64,000 nucleotides of DNA, taken from Streptomyces stelliscabiei (GTDB lineage: Bacteria > Actinomycetota > Actinomycetes > Streptomycetales > Streptomycetaceae). The stretch covers positions 9,300,001-9,364,000 of the forward strand of contig NZ_JADBGF010000001.1 of assembly GCF_014873495.1 (NCBI RefSeq), given 5' to 3'. Below are positions 32,657 through 41,267 of this stretch, piece after piece. The notes below the pieces were generated by a model, which searched no databases, was not told the DNA's origin, and saw nothing but the letters and a program-made list of their open reading frames with translations. Position 1 is the stretch's first letter, and the number at the start of each line of letters is the position of its first letter. A program made the position numbers and the translations under genes.

Positions 32657-34354
32657 TCAGCGCTCGAAGACGACCCCGCCGTCGAACACCGTCATGTCCA
32701 CGCCGACCTCGGTGATCTCGTGCGGGTCGAGGTCCAGCAGCGGCCGGTCCAGGACGCACAGGTCGGCCACCTTGCCCACCTCCACGGACCCCTTCCACTC
32801 CTCGGCGAAGTCCTGCCGCGCCGGGTTGATGGTGTACGCCCGCAACGCCTCGGCGAGTTCCACGCGCTGCTCGGGACCGCTGACCCGGCCGCTGGCCTTC
32901 GACTCGCGCAGCAGCATCCCGGCGACGCCCTGGCGCCAGTCGGGCTCGGTGATCGGCGCGTCCGAGCTGGCGCACACCGCGAGGCCCGCGTCGAAGGCCG
33001 AACGCGCGGGCCACTGGTACGCCGAGCGCTCCGTGCCCACGACCTCCGCCATCAGGTCGGAGATCGTCCACTTGATGGCCGGGTTCATGTTCACCCCGTA
33101 ACCGTGCGCGGCGAGCCGGGCGAGGCTGTCGGCGCCGATGAAGTCGCCGTGGATGACGTAGTGCCGGGCGTCGGCGCGCGGCACGGCCTCCTGGGCCGCC
33201 ACGAACGCGTCCACCACCAGGTCGATGGCCCGGTCGCCGGTGACATGCACGCCCAGCTGGTAGCCGGCCTCGTGGGCGACCCGGATCATGTCGAACAGTT
33301 CGTCCACCTGCAGCTCGGGCGTGCGTCCGTGCACACACAGAGAGCCGTGGCCGCCGTCCGCGTAGGGCTCGTTCATCCAGGCCGTACGGTTCGGGGGCAC
33401 CCCGTCGGCGAAGATCTTCACGCCGATGGCGTTCAGCAGCCGGGGGTCCGCGGACTCGGGGCGGTGGAGTTCGGCGAGGCCCTTGCGGACGTCGTCGGCG
33501 GAGCCGCCGATCGGCGCGGGCAGCAGCAGGACGCTGACCCGGGCGTGCAGACCGCCGCTCGCGGCCAGGTCGGCGTAGGCGGTCCAGTTGTCGGTGCTCA
33601 GCCCGCCGAACAGGGTCTCGGAGCCGCCGGGGCCGAGGCCCGGCTCGGTGTAGCTGGTGATGCCGCGCGCGTGGAGTTCGGCGACGACGTTCCTGATGGC
33701 CCGGCGGCGCTGGGCGACGGTGGGGGAGGGCAGAGCGGCCTGCAGCAGGACACCGGCCGCCTCGCGCAGGATGCCGGTGGGCGAGCCGTCGGCGTCCCGG
33801 TCGACGATCCCGCCGTCGGGTGCCCGCGTCTCGGCGTCGATGCCGCAGCGGCGCAGGGCCGCGCTGTTGGCCCACACCATGTGCTGCGAGAAGTCGGTCA
33901 GGCAGACGGGGTGGTCGGGCGCCACCGCGTCCAGGTCGGCCCGGTGCGGGAGACGGCCCGGATCGGCGAGGCACTCGGCGAGATAGCCGGGGTCCCAGCC
34001 CAGGCCGACGATCCACTCACCGGGCGCGGCGGCGCGCACCGCCGCGCCCACCGTCGCGGCGATGTCGGCGATCGAGCCGACCGCCGGGTGGCCGACGTCG
34101 AGGGCGAACGGCGGCTTGGACAGCCCGTACGCGGCGCCGTGCAGATGCGAGTCGTTGATGCCCGGCAGCACGGTCCGCCCGGCCAGTTCGACGATCCGCG
34201 TCGCCGGTCCGGCCAGGGCACGCATCGCGGTGTCCGTGCCGACCGCGACGATCTCCCGCCCGCGCACGGCCACACCCTCGGCGACCGTGAATCCGGCGTC
34301 GACGGTGATGACCTGACCGCCGGTCAGGACGAGGGTGGGGGACGTGTCGCTCAC
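32657..34354 (-). CDS. Amidohydrolase family protein (YtcJ/formamide deformylase-like)
   Basis: A 565-residue metal-dependent amidohydrolase (Amidohydro_3). The N-terminal metal pair is in PGINDSHLHG, HVTGDRAID gives a later His, and the late Asp is in CASSDAPITEPDW. The small beta-sandwich is built from both ends (LTGGQVITVDAGFTV; VDMTVFDGGVVFE). The group includes N-substituted formamide deformylases and other cyclic or linear amide hydrolases. GTG 34354 follows GAGAGG by 5 nt. It is last in an operon with a complete ABC importer and probably hydrolyses the imported compound. Confidence 0.88.
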   Translation of the reverse strand: MSDTSPTLVLTGGQVITVDAGFTVAEGVAVRGREIVAVGTDTAMRALAGPATRIVELAGRTVLPGINDSHLHGAAYGLSKPPFALDVGHPAVGSIADIAATVGAAVRAAAPGEWIVGLGWDPGYLAECLADPGRLPHRADLDAVAPDHPVCLTDFSQHMVWANSAALRRCGIDAETRAPDGGIVDRDADGSPTGILREAAGVLLQAALPSPTVAQRRRAIRNVVAELHARGITSYTEPGLGPGGSETLFGGLSTDNWTAYADLAASGGLHARVSVLLLPAPIGGSADDVRKGLAELHRPESADPRLLNAIGVKIFADGVPPNRTAWMNEPYADGGHGSLCVHGRTPELQVDELFDMIRVAHEAGYQLGVHVTGDRAIDLVVDAFVAAQEAVPRADARHYVIHGDFIGADSLARLAAHGYGVNMNPAIKWTISDLMAEVVGTERSAYQWPARSAFDAGLAVCASSDAPITEPDWRQGVAGMLLRESKASGRVSGPEQRVELAEALRAYTINPARQDFAEEWKGSVEVGKVADLCVLDRPLLDLDPHEITEVGVDMTVFDGGVVFER

Positions 34355-34433
34355 GAGGACCTCTCGGGGGTGTCTGGGTGTGCTTGCGGGTGTGGGGGAG
34401 AACCGGACGGCCGAGGGGCGCCGGGCGCGCCGG

Positions 34434-35426
34434 TCACCGGGTCGTCCGTGGGCCGAAGCAGGCGAGCGCGGCGCCCGCCACCAAAGCAACGCCCTGGGCC
34501 ATCTGCTGCCAGAACGTCGGCACGCTCAGCAGTGTCAGCCCGTTCTGCAGGCAGCCCAGGAACAGCACGCCGAGCAGCACCCCGAGAACCGAACCGGACC
34601 CGCCGCTCAGCGCGACCCCGCCCAGCAGCACCGCCGTGAGCACGGTCAGTTCGAAGCCCGTGCCCGAGGTGCCGGCGACCACGCTGTCCAGCACGGACGC
34701 CTTGATCGCCCCGGCCAGCGCGGCGGCCGTACCCGTGACCACGAACAGCGCGAACGGCGTACGGCGGACGTCGATGCCGGAGAGGTACGCGGCCTCCCGG
34801 TTCACACCGATCGCGAACACATGGCGGCCGGTCGGTGTGTACGCCAGGAACAGGGCCCCGGCGACCAGGACGGCGGCGGCGACGACCACGGGCGCCGCGA
34901 TCCCGGCGATCCGCGCCCCGCCCAGCCAGGCGAAACCGTCGCCGAAGCCGCTCAGCGGCAGCGGGAAGAGCTGTTGGGCGAGGCCTCGTACGGCCGCCAG
35001 CATGCCCAGCGTCACGATGAACGGCGACAGTCCGAGGTAGCAGCAGAGCACCCCGTTCACGGCGCCGACCGCCGCGCCGACGGCCAGTGCCCCGAGGACG
35101 GCGACCACGGGCGACTGGGCCCGCTCACCCGCGAGCCAGCCCGCCGTGAGGGCGCCGAGCGCCAGCGTCGAGCCGACCGACAGATCCAGGTAGCCGCTGA
35201 TGACCAGCAGGGCCAGGGGCACGGCGACGATCGCGAGGGCGGCCGCGTCGGTGGCGATCCCGCGCAGGTTGCCGGGGTCGAGGAAGCTACCGGTGGACAC
35301 CTGGAACCCCAGCACCAGCAGGGTCAGGACGACGATCAGGGGATGGCGCCGCAGGCTCGCGAGGCCCTGCGCGGCCAGCGCGCGCGGGCCGGGGGCGACG
35401 CGCTCGGCGGCGGTCACGGTGGTCAT
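34434..35426 (-). CDS. ABC transporter permease (RbsC/BPD_transp_2 type)
   Basis: A 330-residue permease with eight to ten membrane helices (VVLTLLVLGFQVSTGSF, IVAVPLALLVISGYLDLSVG, PFIVTLGMLAAVRGL, VLLGGVALSGGSGSVLGVLLG). The phrase SGYLDLSVGSTLALG is the signature of ribose/sugar/AI-2-type permeases. ATG 35426 overlaps the ATPase stop as ATGA. Only one permease gene is present, so it probably works as a homodimer. Confidence 0.92.
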   Translation of the reverse strand: MTTVTAAERVAPGPRALAAQGLASLRRHPLIVVLTLLVLGFQVSTGSFLDPGNLRGIATDAAALAIVAVPLALLVISGYLDLSVGSTLALGALTAGWLAGERAQSPVVAVLGALAVGAAVGAVNGVLCCYLGLSPFIVTLGMLAAVRGLAQQLFPLPLSGFGDGFAWLGGARIAGIAAPVVVAAAVLVAGALFLAYTPTGRHVFAIGVNREAAYLSGIDVRRTPFALFVVTGTAAALAGAIKASVLDSVVAGTSGTGFELTVLTAVLLGGVALSGGSGSVLGVLLGVLFLGCLQNGLTLLSVPTFWQQMAQGVALVAGAALACFGPRTTR

Positions 35427-37153
35427 GCTGCTCCTTCGTGGGACGGTGCGGGGGGCGCGGACGGATCGCCGTCCGGCGGGTGGGACGGCCGCCGTGCCGC
35501 CGGTCCCGCGTCATGGACGGCGGCCAGCAGGGCCTCCTCGGTGAGGCCGGTTCCGGAGAGTTCGGCGACGATCCGGCCCCGGTCGACCACCAGACAGCGG
35601 TGGGCGAGAACGGCCGCCTCCTCCGGGTCGCTGGACGCGAACAGCACGGCCGTGCCGCGCTGTCCGGCGAGCGAGGACACGACGTCGTAGATCTCCTGCC
35701 GGGCGCCGACGTCGACGCCCTGGGTCGGTTCGTCGAGGAGCAGGACGTCGACGGCCCGTGCCTCGTTGATCCAGCGGCCGAGCAGCAGTTTCTGCTGGTT
35801 GCCGCCGGAGAACGCCGAGGCCGGCAGCCCCGGGCGCGCGGGCCGCAGCCCGACCGACTCGGCGAGCGAACCGAACACCCGCCGCTCGGCCCCGAGGGCC
35901 CGCACCCCGCGCCGGGCGAGCGTGCGCACACTCGGCAGCAGCACGTTGTCCTGCGCGCTCAGCCCCGCGAACAGCCCCTGCGCCCGCCGGTCGGCCGGTA
36001 CGAGCGCGATTCCGGCGGCCAGCGCGTCGGCGGGTCGGGTCGCGGAGACGGCCCGCTCACCGACCTGGACCGACCCGCCGGACGCGCGGCGCCTGCCGAA
36101 CAGGGTCTCCAGCACCCGCGTACGCCCGGACCCGATGAGCCCGTACAGCCCGACGATCTCGCCCTCGGCGACGGTCAGATCGACGGGCCCGAAGCCGGGG
36201 CCGCGCAGACCGCGCAGGGTGAGGCGGGCGGGGGACGTGGCGGGCGAGGGGCCCCCGGAACCGCTGTCGGGGACCTTCGCCGGTCCCCCCGCGTCCACAG
36301 CCGCACCGGCGCCCGCACGGGGCACCGGCCCGTCGTACGGTCCGCGGGCCGCGGCCGGCCCCTGTCCGCCGGCGCCCGCCCGCCCGGCCCCCCGCCCTCC
36401 CGTGATCGCCTCCACCAGGTCCCGGCGGTGGTGGCTCCCCGTCGCCGCGTGGTGGGCGACCCGGCCGTCGCGGAGCACGGTCACCGCGTCGGCCAGGCGT
36501 TCGACCTCCGCCAGGAGGTGGGTGACGTAGACGATCGCGAGGCCCTGGGTGCGCAGGTCCTCCACCCGGGTGGCGAGGGCGTCGCTCTCGGTGCCGGAGA
36601 GGGCGGCCGTGGGCTCGTCCAGGACCAGGACCGAGGCGCTGCGGCTGAGGGCCTTGGCGATCTCGACCACCTGCCTCTGGCCCATGGGCAGTTCACCCAC
36701 CCGGTCGCGCGGCGAGCAGCTCGCGGCGACCCGGTCCAGGAGTTCGGCGGCCACCTTCTCCTGGGCCCGGCGGTCGATCCGGCCGTACCGGGTCCATTCC
36801 TGGCCGAGGAAGATGTTCTCGGCGACGGTCAGTGAGTCCACGACGCTGAGCGTCTGGAAGATGATCGCCACCCCGGCCGCGATCGACTCGCGCGGACTGA
36901 GCCGGGCGTGGGGCACACCGCCCACCTCGATCGTCCCGGCGTCCGGGGGGAACGCCCCGCCGAGACACTTGATCAGGGTGGACTTGCCGGCGCCGTTGTG
37001 CCCGAGCAGGGCGTGGACCTGCCCGGCGGGCACGGTCAGGTCCACCTCGTCCAGCGCCCGCACACCGCCGAAGGACTTGCTCAGGGAGGTGATCCGCAGA
37101 TTCGGCGGGTTCGCCGCTCCGGTCACCCCGCGCGTGTCGTTCATGTCGGCCAT
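35423..37153 (-). CDS. ABC transporter ATP-binding protein with two ATPase domains (RbsA type)
   Basis: A 576-residue double ATPase. Domain one (about 20-255) has Walker A GHNGAGKST, MGQRQVVEIAKAL and Walker B VLVLDEPTAAL. A Gly/Pro-rich linker of about 60 residues follows. Domain two (about 320-545) has a degenerate Walker A GLIGSGRTR, signature FSGGNQQKLLLGRW and Walker B VLLLDEPTQGVD. This is the sugar/nucleoside importer arrangement in which only the first site is fully active. It lies 9 bp after the binding-protein gene and is coupled to the permease. Confidence 0.92.
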   Translation of the reverse strand: MADMNDTRGVTGAANPPNLRITSLSKSFGGVRALDEVDLTVPAGQVHALLGHNGAGKSTLIKCLGGAFPPDAGTIEVGGVPHARLSPRESIAAGVAIIFQTLSVVDSLTVAENIFLGQEWTRYGRIDRRAQEKVAAELLDRVAASCSPRDRVGELPMGQRQVVEIAKALSRSASVLVLDEPTAALSGTESDALATRVEDLRTQGLAIVYVTHLLAEVERLADAVTVLRDGRVAHHAATGSHHRRDLVEAITGGRGAGRAGAGGQGPAAARGPYDGPVPRAGAGAAVDAGGPAKVPDSGSGGPSPATSPARLTLRGLRGPGFGPVDLTVAEGEIVGLYGLIGSGRTRVLETLFGRRRASGGSVQVGERAVSATRPADALAAGIALVPADRRAQGLFAGLSAQDNVLLPSVRTLARRGVRALGAERRVFGSLAESVGLRPARPGLPASAFSGGNQQKLLLGRWINEARAVDVLLLDEPTQGVDVGARQEIYDVVSSLAGQRGTAVLFASSDPEEAAVLAHRCLVVDRGRIVAELSGTGLTEEALLAAVHDAGPAARRPSHPPDGDPSAPPAPSHEGAA

Positions 37154-37162
37154 CGCGCGGCC

Positions 37163-38200
37163 CTACCCGTTCTGGGCGAGCAGCGCGTCGATCTCCGCCG
37201 TGTCGCCGCGCTGGATCAGCTTGACCGGCACGTCGACGCTCGGGTCCGCCTTCCCGGCGGCGACCGCGAGGGGCACGTCGACGATGGCGTTGGCGATGTC
37301 CAGCGGGGCGAGGGCGGCGGAGGCCCGGTAGAACGTGCCCTGCTTGATGGCGAGGAGGGAGGGGGCCGAGCCGTCCTGGCCGCCGACGAACGTCCTCTTG
37401 TCGCCGTTCTTCCGCCCGGTCTGCTGCAGCGCCTTGAACCCGCCGTACGCCGCCGCGTCCGTGATGCCGAGGATGATGTTCAGATCGCGGTGCTTGGCGA
37501 GCAGGGCGGTGGACTTCGACAGACCCGTGTCGGGGTCGATGGCCTGCTCCTGCGCCACCACGTCGACACCGGGCGCGAGCTTGGTGAACGCGTCGATCAT
37601 GCCCTTGGTGCGCTCCCGGCCCAGGTCGATCGTGTTGTCGACCAGGAAGGCGATCTTGCCCTTCCCGTTCAGCTCCTCGTTGGCCCACTTCGCGGCCGAC
37701 TCGCCGAGCAGCGTGCCGCTCTCGCGGAAGCTGAACCGGATGTCGGCGCTCTGGCTCTCCAGCGTGCCGCCGTACGTCACCCAGATCAGGCCGGCGTCGA
37801 GCGCGGCCTTGGCGATCGCCTCGGTGGCCTCGAAGACCATCGGGAACGACACGATGGCCTGCGTCTTCTGCGTGACCCAGGCGTTGAGGTTGCTGGCCTG
37901 GGTGTCGGGGTTGCTCGCGTCGCTCGTCGTCAGCAGCTTGACGTCGTGCTTCTTCGCGGCGGCCGTCGAGAGCTTGACCAGGGTGCTGTAGAGCGGGATC
38001 TGGGTGAAGGGGTAGTCGAGGCCGATCTGCGTGAGCTTCCTGGCGGCGGGGGAGGCGTCCGCCGCCTTCGCCGCACCGGAGCCGCTCTCCGGTGCGCTGC
38101 AGCCCGTGGCGGCCAGTCCGGTCGCGGTGAGCGCTCCGGCGGACCACGCGAGGAACTGCCTGCGCGAGGCCGGGGTGACGGAAAGGGGGCGTCTGGTCAT
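37163..38200 (-). CDS. ABC substrate-binding lipoprotein (Peripla_BP_4 type)
   Basis: A 345-residue exported protein. The N-terminus is a Tat-type signal (SRRQFLAWSAGALTATGLA) with lipobox ATGC. The mature part has the sugar-binding fold (IGLDYPFTQIPLYSTL, AIVSFPMVFEATEAIAKAAL, IILGITDAAAYGGFKAL). This class binds sugars, autoinducer-2, purine-like or other small polar compounds. ATG 38200 lies 9 nt after GGAG. It leads the importer-amidohydrolase operon. Confidence 0.9.
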   Translation of the reverse strand: MTRRPLSVTPASRRQFLAWSAGALTATGLAATGCSAPESGSGAAKAADASPAARKLTQIGLDYPFTQIPLYSTLVKLSTAAAKKHDVKLLTTSDASNPDTQASNLNAWVTQKTQAIVSFPMVFEATEAIAKAALDAGLIWVTYGGTLESQSADIRFSFRESGTLLGESAAKWANEELNGKGKIAFLVDNTIDLGRERTKGMIDAFTKLAPGVDVVAQEQAIDPDTGLSKSTALLAKHRDLNIILGITDAAAYGGFKALQQTGRKNGDKRTFVGGQDGSAPSLLAIKQGTFYRASAALAPLDIANAIVDVPLAVAAGKADPSVDVPVKLIQRGDTAEIDALLAQNG

Positions 38201-38497
38201 GGCGGGGATCTCCAAGGGGGCGGGGGCGCCGAGGGCGGGCGACGTGTTTGCCGAGGGCGAGTACGGTGCCGAAGCGGGTGCGGTGCCGAGGGCGAGTGCG
38301 GTGCCGAGGGCGAGTGCTGTGCCGAACAGGAAAGACCCCCGGCGCCCCGCCCCACCATCCGTACAAATACCGACTGCGAGCGGCGGGGGCTCACGGGCGC
38401 CCCGGCCCGGTGCGTGCCTTGTCCACCTAACTGCCGCCCCTTATCGTTAGGGCCCAAAAGACCTGACCCGGTCTCGGGGCGTCCCCGGGAGGCGCGC
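38201..38497. other. Divergent promoter region with 18-bp tandem repeats
   Basis: The 297 bp between the binding-protein and LuxR genes hold no supported gene. The left third consists of degenerate 18-bp repeats (38249-38330). The right part is less G+C-rich and likely carries both promoters. A regulator site is expected here, but I cannot see a clear palindrome. Confidence 0.6.
38249..38330 (-). repeat. Tandem 18-bp repeats in the leader of the importer operon
   Basis: About four and a half copies of TGCCGAGGGCGAGTGCGG: copies start at 38249, 38267 (one base short), 38284, 38302 and a partial at 38320. They lie within the region transcribed or promoted toward the binding-protein gene. Confidence 0.8.
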
Positions 38498-39526
38498 ATG
38501 CTCACCCATCACCAGATCGCCGCCGCCGCCCGCATCGGCATGCTCACCCGCGAACGCGACACCGCCTCCGCCTGCGCCGAGGCCCTCCATCAGCTCGGCC
38601 GCGCCCTGCCCCTCGACGCCGCCACCCTCCTGGAGATCGACCCGGTCACCGGCACCCACGTCCAGGTCGCCGGCGTCGGCTACGACGCCGACGTCTCCGC
38701 GGCCCTCGCCGCCGAGTTCGTCTCGACCCCCTGGTACGCCAACGTCCTGCGCAGCGAGATCCCGCCCTCCATCTGCGAGGACGTCGAGGACCCGGGCCAG
38801 CGCTACCGCGACGGCTGGTTCTACGCCGAACGCATGCGCCCGGCGGGCGTCCGCGACGCGGTCACGGGCGCCCTGCGCCACCACGGCCGCCTCGTCGGTC
38901 TGATCACCCTGTCCACCGCGACCCCCGACGCCTACGACACCGGCACCCGCCGGCTGCTGGCCTCGCTGCTGCCCGCCCTCGGCGTCCTCGCCGACCCCAC
39001 CGCGCACGCGGGCGCCCTCCCCGACCTCCCCGCGGAGGGCCGCGCGAACCTGGTCGTCGCCGACGACATCCTCGAACTCCCCGGCCGGGACCCCGCCCTG
39101 GTCCTGCGGGACACCGAGTTCCGCCGCCTGCTGCGTGCCTTCGCCGACTCGCACGGCACCCGGCTGCGCCTGCTCTGGCCGCTCGGGGCCGAGTGGTACC
39201 GGGTCACCGTCCGCCGCCACACGCTCGGTTCGGCCGTCGTACGCCCGGCGGTCCTCGTGCACGAGACGCCCGCCCCGCTGCCGTACGGGCTCAGTCCGCG
39301 GGAGCTGGAGGTGCTCACCCGCGCGGCCACCGGCCAGACGAACCAGGCCATCGCCCAGGCGCTGTTCCTGTCCCCGCGTACCGTGCACACCCACGTCGAG
39401 CATCTGCTGCGCAAGACCGGCGCCGCCTCCCGCGCCGAGGCCACGGCCCTCGCCGTCCGTGACGGAGTTCTCCGGCCGACCGCCGAGGACGTCGAACGCT
39501 TCGTCGAGAGACCGCCCGGCGGGTGA
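38498..39526 (+). CDS. LuxR-type regulator with GAF-like sensor domain
   Basis: A 342-residue one-component regulator. The N-terminal ~240 residues resemble a GAF-type small-molecule sensor (ALPLDAATLLEIDPVTG; GALRHHGRLVGLITLST). The C-terminal ~65 residues are a LuxR helix-turn-helix: LSPRELEVLTRAATGQTNQ, ALFLSPRTVHTHVEHLLRKTG. No receiver domain is present. ATG 38498 follows GGGAGG. It is divergent from the ABC importer-amidohydrolase operon and is its probable regulator. Confidence 0.88.
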   Translation: MLTHHQIAAAARIGMLTRERDTASACAEALHQLGRALPLDAATLLEIDPVTGTHVQVAGVGYDADVSAALAAEFVSTPWYANVLRSEIPPSICEDVEDPGQRYRDGWFYAERMRPAGVRDAVTGALRHHGRLVGLITLSTATPDAYDTGTRRLLASLLPALGVLADPTAHAGALPDLPAEGRANLVVADDILELPGRDPALVLRDTEFRRLLRAFADSHGTRLRLLWPLGAEWYRVTVRRHTLGSAVVRPAVLVHETPAPLPYGLSPRELEVLTRAATGQTNQAIAQALFLSPRTVHTHVEHLLRKTGAASRAEATALAVRDGVLRPTAEDVERFVERPPGG

Positions 39527-39549
39527 GCCGGGTTGAGTAGGGTCGACGG

Positions 39550-40137
39550 GTGACTGCCACCGCGAACACGGCCGAGGCCCGGTCCGGACAGGGCGGAAAA
39601 CCCTTCCTCTACGTCGTCGTCTGCGCCGCCGGCATCGCGGTGGAGGTCAACAAGCTGATCACCGTCGCGCAGGAGCGCGACTGGGAGGTCGGGGTCATCG
39701 CGACACCCCTCGCCCTGGACGGTTTCTTCGACGCGGCGGCGGTCGAGGCGCGGACCGGCCGCCCGATCCGCTCCGCCTGGCGCCGGCCGGGCGATCCGCG
39801 CCCCTTCCCGCCGCCGGACGCCGTCGTCGTCGCGCCGGCCACCTTCAACACCGTCAACAAATGGGCCGCCGGTCTGGCCGACACCCTCGCGGTCGGCACC
39901 CTGTGCGAGGCGTCCGGCCTCGGGGTCCCGATCGCCGTCCTGCCCTGCGTGGCCGACGCGCTCGCGGCCCACCCGGCGTACCGCGCGAGCCTGGACCGGC
40001 TGCGCGGCATGGGCGTCCGGTTCGGCGATCCGTACGCGGGCGGGGCCGAGGAGGACGGCGGGCGCGGGGAGTTCCACTGGGAACGCGCACTGGACCTGCT
40101 GGAGGAGGACGGCGGGGGCGCGTCCCTCACACGCTGA
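39550..40137 (+). CDS. Flavoprotein (PF02441-type)
   Basis: A 195-residue protein with the homo-oligomeric flavin-containing Cys decarboxylase fold: VVVCAAGIAVEVNKLITVA at the FMN loop, VVVAPATFNTVNKWAAGLADTLAV in the middle, and VPIAVLPCVAD. The APATFNTVNKWA segment corresponds to the PxMNxxMW area of CoaC/LanD, modified. Members bind FMN; decarboxylation activity is not proven. GTG 39550 lies 12 nt after a TAGGGT hexamer (-10-like), so it may be leaderless. The 3' end overlaps the convergent MBL gene by 11 bp. Confidence 0.82.
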   Translation: MTATANTAEARSGQGGKPFLYVVVCAAGIAVEVNKLITVAQERDWEVGVIATPLALDGFFDAAAVEARTGRPIRSAWRRPGDPRPFPPPDAVVVAPATFNTVNKWAAGLADTLAVGTLCEASGLGVPIAVLPCVADALAAHPAYRASLDRLRGMGVRFGDPYAGGAEEDGGRGEFHWERALDLLEEDGGGASLTR

Positions 40138-40918
40138 TGTCCGTCGCCGTCCCCGGCGGCAGCCAGCGGAAGGCGTCGCGCACCTCGGCCGGGGCCCCGG
40201 CCAGAGTCCGCTCGGCCGCCGCCCGGGGCTCGCGGAAGTGACTCCACCCTTCGTAGTGCACGGGCGCGACGGTACGGGGACGGAGCAGCCGGCAGACCTC
40301 GACGGCCCCGGCGGCGGTCATCGTGTAGCGGAGCGGCCCCGTGACGGGGAAGCCGACGCCGCCGAGGTGGAGCAGCGCGGTGCCCACGGTCAGGCGGCGG
40401 CCGACCTCCCGTACGCCCTCGAAGACGACCGTGTCGCCGGAGATCCACAGCACCCCGTGCCGCTGGCCCGGCCAGCCGAGGGCGAAGCCGGTGACCTCGC
40501 CGACGATCGGACGGGACAGTGGCGGGCCGTGCCGGGCGGGGGTGGCGGTCACCTCGACGGCCGTGCCGTCGGGGGCGGACAGCTGCCAGGTGTCCCAGGG
40601 GGCGAGCCCGCGTGCGTTGCCGCCGAGCCGCCGGGCCCCGGACGGGGTGGTGAGCACGGTCCCGGCGCCCGGCAGCAGGGCCCGGCCCGCGTCGTCGAGG
40701 TTGTCGCCGTGATGGTCGTGGGTGAGCAGCACCGCGTGCACCGGGGGCAGTTCGGCGGCCGGCAGCGCGGGCCCGGCGGTCTTGCGGGACGACGTGCCCC
40801 AGCCGAAGGCGTAGCGGCGGCCCGGCGGGTCGAACGTCGGGTCGGTGAGCAGGCGCAGCCCGCCGATCTCGATCAGGGTGGTCGGGCCGCCTATGTGCGT
40901 GACGCGGACGCCGGTCAT
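40127..40918 (-). CDS. MBL-fold metallo-hydrolase (UlaG-like)
   Basis: A 263-residue metallo-beta-lactamase-fold protein. Metal ligands are in LLTHDHHGDNLDD (HxHxxD-like with Asn after Asp), TPARHGPP, LWISGDTVVF and VHYEGWSHF. The sequence belongs to the UlaG/YtnP-like group that hydrolyses phosphodiesters or lactones. ATG 40918 is used. The substrate is unknown. Confidence 0.85.
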   Translation of the reverse strand: MTGVRVTHIGGPTTLIEIGGLRLLTDPTFDPPGRRYAFGWGTSSRKTAGPALPAAELPPVHAVLLTHDHHGDNLDDAGRALLPGAGTVLTTPSGARRLGGNARGLAPWDTWQLSAPDGTAVEVTATPARHGPPLSRPIVGEVTGFALGWPGQRHGVLWISGDTVVFEGVREVGRRLTVGTALLHLGGVGFPVTGPLRYTMTAAGAVEVCRLLRPRTVAPVHYEGWSHFREPRAAAERTLAGAPAEVRDAFRWLPPGTATDISV

Positions 40919-41267
40919 CCGGAGTTCCCTTCCAGCGACTGGAACGAGGTGAACAGGGCCTGAGCGATGGTGAGTTGAGACCTCCGCTGGGGACGAGGAG
41001 CGGAGTCCCGCGCGGGGGACGCGGGGGAGCCGCCTCATTCAACCAGTGGGCCGCCCGTCGTACGAGGACATCGGGTCGGGGCGGTACGAGGGGATCGGCG
41101 TGGGGCGCGGGGACCGGGTGCGCGTCCTGCCCCGTGACCTGTTCAACCGAACGGTTGAACAGGGTCTCGGCTTCCGGGGGACGCGCGGCGGACGCCGTCG
41201 ATCACAGACTTACGGTGCCGCCGCAGCGGCACCGCCGTCGAGTCACGCCCTGAAAGGACCTTCCCCC
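40919..41267. other. 349-bp divergent intergenic region with a large palindrome
   Basis: This region separates the MBL gene from the Tat-exported binding protein. Apart from the 26-bp palindrome at 41138-41163 I see no coding or RNA feature. A single open frame from 41046 is only an upstream extension of the binding-protein gene without family similarity. Confidence 0.6.
41138..41163. promoter_or_regulatory. 26-bp perfect palindrome, operator candidate
   Basis: CCTGTTCAACCG (41138-41149) and CGGTTGAACAGG (41152-41163) are exact inverted repeats around AA. The moderate G+C and the position 105 bp before the binding-protein start suggest a TetR-type operator rather than a terminator. No regulator gene is adjacent. 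Confidence 0.65.

Noticed and set aside
38249..38330. CRISPR array
   Set aside because: The 18-bp repeats are head-to-tail with no spacers, and there are no cas genes.
41138..41163. Regulation of the orphan binding protein by the TetR at 6669
   Set aside because: Both operator sets contain GTTCAA/TTGAAC, but the half-sites are in opposite order and spacing, so they do not look like the same site.
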